A program made the translations under genes and the position numbers. The notes beneath the pieces are model-generated. The model saw nothing but the letters and a program-made list of their open reading frames with translations, was not told the DNA's origin and made no database searches. A stretch of DNA of 10,115 nucleotides from Dechloromonas sp. (GTDB lineage: Bacteria; Pseudomonadota; Gammaproteobacteria; Burkholderiales; Rhodocyclaceae). This document shows positions 7,372-10,115 of this stretch, in pieces. The stretch covers positions 3,526,874-3,536,988 of the forward strand of contig CP059264.1 in NCBI GenBank assembly GCA_013693915.1, in the 5' to 3' direction. Position 1 is the first letter of the stretch. Each line of letters starts with the position of its first letter.

Positions 7372-8078
7372 TTTTACCCCAGCCGCTGCGCCTTGCCCTG
7401 AACCGCGTTGCCGCCCGGCTGCTGCCGGGCAGCTGCCTGCTGTGCGCCGCCGACAGCGGCGACGGCCTGTTGTGCCCGGCGTGCGCCGCCGACCTGCCGC
7501 GGCTCCCCGCCACGCTGTGCCCGCAGTGCGGTGACGCGACGACGCTCGGCGAGCGTTGCGGCGCCTGCCTCAAGGACCCGCCGGCCTTCGCCCGGACGCT
7601 GGCGCTTTTCCGCTACGAATTCCCAGTCGACCGCCTGATCCAAGCGCTCAAGTATGGCCACCAGTTGCCGCTGGCCGCATGGTTCGGCGCCCGCCTCGGC
7701 CGACTGCTGGTTGCGGCGGACCACGATCTCGTGCTGCCGCTGCCGCTCCACCCGTCACGCCTGCAGGCGCGCGGCTTCAACCAGTCGCTCGAAATCGCCC
7801 GCCCCGTCGCCCGGGCGCTCGGCGTCGCGCTTGACCCGACCCTCCTGTCGCGCACCCGCGCGACGCCGCCGCAGGCCGAACTGCCGCTCAAGGAGCGCGC
7901 CGGCAACGTGCGCGGCGCCTTCGCCTGTGGCGGCAATCTCGCCGGCAAGCGCGTGCTCCTGGTGGACGACGTGATGACCACCGGCGCGACGCTGCGCGAG
8001 GCGGCCCGCATACTGAAACTCCATGGCGCCGCGCAGATTGTCGTCGCCGTCGCCGCCCGCGCCCTGCGTCAACACTGA
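7365..8078 (+). CDS. comF: ComF/GntX-family phosphoribosyltransferase-like protein
   Basis: This is a cytosolic protein of 237 residues. Four CxxC pairs come first: CLLC 24-27, CPAC 37-40, CPQC 52-55 and CGAC 65-68, a likely zinc-ribbon pair. They are followed by a type I phosphoribosyltransferase domain. Family motifs are ALKYGHQ (94-100), [16 protein letters not shown] (126-141) and the PRPP-binding loop [13 protein letters not shown] (197-209). Members are linked to DNA uptake (ComFC in naturally competent species) or, as GntX/YhgH, to growth on DNA or gluconate. The exact reaction is not settled, and the sequence does not decide it. ATG 7365 is chosen; an adjacent TTG at 7362 is the only alternative and adds one residue. 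A purine-rich GGGGA lies about 12 bases upstream, rather far. The gene is divergent from bioB, and genes of this family often sit beside biotin genes. Confidence 0.88.
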   Translation: MSILPQPLRLALNRVAARLLPGSCLLCAADSGDGLLCPACAADLPRLPATLCPQCGDATTLGERCGACLKDPPAFARTLALFRYEFPVDRLIQALKYGHQLPLAAWFGARLGRLLVAADHDLVLPLPLHPSRLQARGFNQSLEIARPVARALGVALDPTLLSRTRATPPQAELPLKERAGNVRGAFACGGNLAGKRVLLVDDVMTTGATLREAARILKLHGAAQIVVAVAARALRQH

Positions 8079-8115
8079 TCCGCCGCACCCGCCCCGCCAC
8101 GAAACACGCCTCCCG

Positions 8116-8580
8116 ATGATCGCCGTCGTCCTCCACCAACCCGAGATCCCGCCCAACACCGGCAACGTCATCCGCCTCTGCGCCAACACCGGCGCTGAAC
8201 TGCACCTCGTCGAACCGCTCGGCTTCGAATTCACCGACAAGGCGCTGCGCCGCGCCGGCCTCGACTATCACGAATGCGCCCGCGTCGTTCGCCACGCCGA
8301 CTGGAGCGCCTGCCGCGCCGCGCTCGGCCAGCGCCAGCTTTGGGCGATGACCACCCGCGGCGGCGCCAGCCTCTTCGCCAGCGAACTGGGGAGCGACGAC
8401 GCCTTCGTCTTCGGCTGCGAGACCGCCGGCCTCCCCGCCGCCATCGTCGAAGAATTCCCCACCGACCGGCGCCTGCGCCTGCCGATGCGCCCCGGCCAGC
8501 GCAGCCTCAACCTGGCGAACGCGGTCGCCGTCACCGTCTTCGAGGCCTGGCGCCGCGGCGGTTTCGCCGGCGCCGCCTGA
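8116..8580 (+). CDS. trmL: tRNA (cytidine/uridine-34-2'-O)-methyltransferase TrmL
   Basis: TrmL is a SPOUT-class methyltransferase that 2'-O-methylates the wobble nucleotide of certain leucine tRNAs. It has 154 residues, the usual length. The family order is intact: IPPNTGNVIRLCANTGAELH (11-30), LRRAGLDYHE (44-53), FVFGCETAGLP (97-107, where E. coli has FGPETRGLP) and LPMRPGQRSLNLANAVAVTV (122-141), which forms the knotted SAM site. I chose ATG 8116 because the conserved N-terminus (MIAVVLHQPEIPPNTGN) begins there. An in-frame ATG at 8023 lies inside comF and would add a 31-residue proline/arginine-rich stretch foreign to the family. There is no clear ribosome-binding site. The gene begins 37 bases after comF on the same strand, so the two are probably co-transcribed. 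Confidence 0.94.
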   Translation: MIAVVLHQPEIPPNTGNVIRLCANTGAELHLVEPLGFEFTDKALRRAGLDYHECARVVRHADWSACRAALGQRQLWAMTTRGGASLFASELGSDDAFVFGCETAGLPAAIVEEFPTDRRLRLPMRPGQRSLNLANAVAVTVFEAWRRGGFAGAA

Positions 8581-8603
8581 GTCGCACCGGCGTTGCCGGG
8601 CAT

Positions 8604-8621
8604 TGTTGCGCCAGCGCAACA
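8604..8621. repeat. 18-bp perfect palindrome downstream of trmL
   Basis: TGTTGCGC (8604-8611) and GCGCAACA (8614-8621) are perfect inverted arms around CA. A smaller inverted repeat, CCGGC-GTT-GCCGG (8587-8599), precedes it, starting 6 bases after the trmL stop. Neither is followed by a T-run, so a classical terminator is unlikely unless termination is Rho-assisted. The symmetric TGTTGC/GCAACA arms also look like a dimeric-regulator operator, lying about 150 bases ahead of the porin start. The role is unresolved. Confidence 0.5.
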
Positions 8622-8676
8622 GGAAAACCGCAAACCGCCCCGCGCGGCAAAACATCCGTTGCCCCCCGTCCGCTCT

Positions 8677-8709
8677 TTGCCAAAATCGGTTCAACTTCTC
8701 GAATCGAGA
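8677..8709 (+). promoter_or_regulatory. Candidate porin promoter with overlapping palindrome
   Basis: TTGCCA (8677-8682, 5/6) and TCGAAT (8699-8704, 4/6) are spaced by 16 bases. An inverted repeat, TCTCGA-A-TCGAGA (8697-8709), lies across the proposed -10, where a bound repressor could block the polymerase. Predicted initiation near 8711 gives a 59-base leader. It is placed by motif match only; the -10 is weak. Confidence 0.3.
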
Positions 8710-8717
8710 GGTAAAGC

Positions 8718-8743
8718 TTAATCGACTCGCAAGACGAGATTAA
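8718..8743 (+). repeat. Inverted repeat in the porin leader
   Basis: TTAATC (8718-8723) and GATTAA (8738-8743) are inverted arms. The inner CTCG (8726-8729) and CGAG (8735-8738) compete for G8738, so two alternative small hairpins are possible. The element ends 12 bases before the AAGGAG ribosome-binding site (8756-8761 region). It may be a leader structure that stabilises a highly expressed porin message or a pairing target for a regulatory RNA. This is not shown. Confidence 0.35.
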
Positions 8744-8769
8744 AAACTAACCACTAAGGAGAAATTCTG

Positions 8770-10115
8770 ATGCAAAAGAAACTCATTGCCCTGGCAGTCG
8801 CCGGTCTGGCCTCCACGGCCGCCTTCGCGCAGACCAATGTAGTAGTGTATGGCGTTGCCGACGGCACGTTCGATTATGTCTGGACGAGCGGCCGGGACGT
8901 CGAAAGCTCCACCGCTATCACCAACACGACCGCCAATGGCCCCGTGGGTGTCGGCAACACCGTCAGGACCAGCGCGTTCTCGAACACCCGCCAGTCGGCT
9001 GACTTCGACGGCAACACCCGTGTCTCCGCCAACTCTTCCTACCTCGGCTTCAAGGGCAGCGAAGATCTGGGCAACGGCCTCAAGGCCATCTTCCAGTACG
9101 AAATGGGCCTTGACTTCACCTCCGGCAACTCCGCCCTGACCGCCAACCGTGACTCGTTCGTCGGCCTCAGCCACGCCAATGCCGGTACCGTCGTTCTCGG
9201 CAACCTGACCGGCCCGACCCGCGCCCTGGGCGCCGCGCTCGACGTCTTCCCCGGTGCCACCGGCATCGGCGCCAACAGCGCCATGATCGGCAAGATCGCC
9301 GGCAGCATGCTGAAGTCCGTTCCGACGTACACCCGGTCAGTTTCGGGCGGGACGGTCGCCAACCCCATCCTCACCGTGACTGAAACCGCCTCGATCAGCA
9401 GCAGTTGCGCAAGGGGCTCGACCTGCACCTCGATCTTCGACACCCGCTGGGCCAATGCGATCGCCTACCTGTCGCCGAACTGGGGTGGCTTCTCCTTCGC
9501 CGCCGCATACGTCGCCAACGAAAACAAGTCTGAGGACTGGGGCGCCACCTACAACAACACGCTGGTCACCGCCCGCCTCAACACGGACCCTGCCGTTTCC
9601 ACCTCCACCTCGACCATCACGCCCTTCAACCAGTTCGCGCAGCAGCCTATAAACACCTATGGCTATGACCTCGGCGCCAAGTGGGAAGGCATGGGCTTCA
9701 TGGTCGGCCTGACCTACAACTGGGCTCAGTTCGGTGATATTCTCGACACGACCGTTGACAACCTCCGTCTCGGCGGCATGTACACCGCCCCCAACTGGTC
9801 CGTCCGCGCAATGTGGGAGCAGACCCAGCAAAAGGCCAGCACCAACTTCTTCTTTGCTGACCTCAAGCAGCAGAAGTATGGCCTGGGCGGCACCTTCAAC
9901 ATCGGCAAGACGACCCTGCTCGCCCAGTGGTATGGTGCCAACGACGCCGACAACACCAGCGATACCGGCTCCAACTTCTACACCATCGGCGCTAACTACA
10001 ACCTGTCCAAGCGCACGATGCTGAAGGCAGTGTGGGCCTATGTCGACAACGACAAGAACGCGCAGTTCGACTTCGGCATCAATTCCGCCGGCGGCTTCAC
10101 CCGCACCACCTCCGG
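8770..10115 (+). CDS. Gram-negative outer-membrane porin (beta-proteobacterial trimeric type), 3' end missing
   Basis: The frame is open from ATG 8770 to the window edge: 448 complete codons plus two bases. A strong AAGGAG lies 8-9 bases upstream. Residues 1-20 (MQKKLIALAVAGLASTAAFA) form a clear signal peptide, with the mature protein starting QTNVVVYGVADG. The first-strand YG..D pattern, the SSYLGFKGSEDLGNGLKAIF segment (89-108) and alternating aromatic/polar strands such as YGLGGTFNIGKTTLLAQW are typical of 16-stranded general porins in betaproteobacteria. The C-terminal strand with terminal Phe lies beyond the window. Long Ser/Thr/Asn-rich stretches (about 40-85, 190-225, 262-290) are probable surface loops. 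One of them holds Cys213 and Cys219, unusual for porins. Codon choice is mostly strongly biased (AAC, GGC, ACC, CTC), suggesting high expression. Pore selectivity cannot be predicted. Confidence 0.92.
   Translation, partial: MQKKLIALAVAGLASTAAFAQTNVVVYGVADGTFDYVWTSGRDVESSTAITNTTANGPVGVGNTVRTSAFSNTRQSADFDGNTRVSANSSYLGFKGSEDLGNGLKAIFQYEMGLDFTSGNSALTANRDSFVGLSHANAGTVVLGNLTGPTRALGAALDVFPGATGIGANSAMIGKIAGSMLKSVPTYTRSVSGGTVANPILTVTETASISSSCARGSTCTSIFDTRWANAIAYLSPNWGGFSFAAAYVANENKSEDWGATYNNTLVTARLNTDPAVSTSTSTITPFNQFAQQPINTYGYDLGAKWEGMGFMVGLTYNWAQFGDILDTTVDNLRLGGMYTAPNWSVRAMWEQTQQKASTNFFFADLKQQKYGLGGTFNIGKTTLLAQWYGANDADNTSDTGSNFYTIGANYNLSKRTMLKAVWAYVDNDKNAQFDFGINSAGGFTRTTS

Noticed and set aside
8023..8115. 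Longer TrmL starting inside comF
   Set aside because: TrmL proteins begin at the strand encoded from 8116. The extra residues are out-of-frame comF translation.

Overview
The window is GC-rich (roughly two thirds G+C by eye) chromosomal DNA from a Gram-negative bacterium, most likely a betaproteobacterium of the Rhodocyclales/Burkholderiales type. This rests on a SlmA-type TetR protein, the hemB / yihA(engB) / cytochrome c4 cluster, a periplasmic MsrPQ pair, BioC- and BioB-type biotin genes and a beta-type Gram-negative porin. The genus is inferred from gene content only. Eleven protein genes are supported; the first (slmA) and last (porin) are cut by the window edges. I see no tRNA, rRNA, insertion sequence, phage gene or CRISPR array, and no gap between genes exceeds about 190 bases.

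Layout, left to right. (1) The 3' part of slmA (+) runs convergently into hemB (-), with a GC-rich hairpin between them. (2) hemB and engB both lie on the minus strand, 131 bp apart. The engB 3' end contains a textbook intrinsic terminator that faces the opposite (+) direction. (3) A short shared region separates engB from the divergent diheme cytochrome c4 gene (+), which ends in a strong terminator. (4) A two-CBS-domain protein gene (+, GTG start) has its own candidate promoter and a terminator directly after its stop codon. (5) msrP-msrQ (+) form a tight operon that converges with only 3 bp to spare on (6) the minus-strand bioB-bioC pair, which overlap by 4 bp (TTGA). (7) comF (+) diverges from bioB, and the best bioB -35 box overlaps the comF start codon. 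trmL (+) follows. (8) A 189-bp AT-richer leader with several palindromes precedes a highly expressed-looking outer-membrane porin gene that runs off the right edge.

Functionally these are mostly housekeeping genes. They cover cell-division control (slmA), tetrapyrrole synthesis (hemB), ribosome assembly (engB), periplasmic electron transfer (c4), repair of oxidised periplasmic methionines (msrPQ), biotin synthesis (bioB, bioC), a ComF-type phosphoribosyltransferase, tRNA wobble methylation (trmL) and outer-membrane permeability (porin). hemB, cytochrome c4 and the haem-bearing MsrQ share a haem and respiratory theme. I found no convincing undescribed multi-gene system. The items most worth checking are the misoriented terminator inside engB (possible small RNA), the overlapping bioB/comF start region, the palindromes ahead of the porin, and a cysteine pair in a porin loop.
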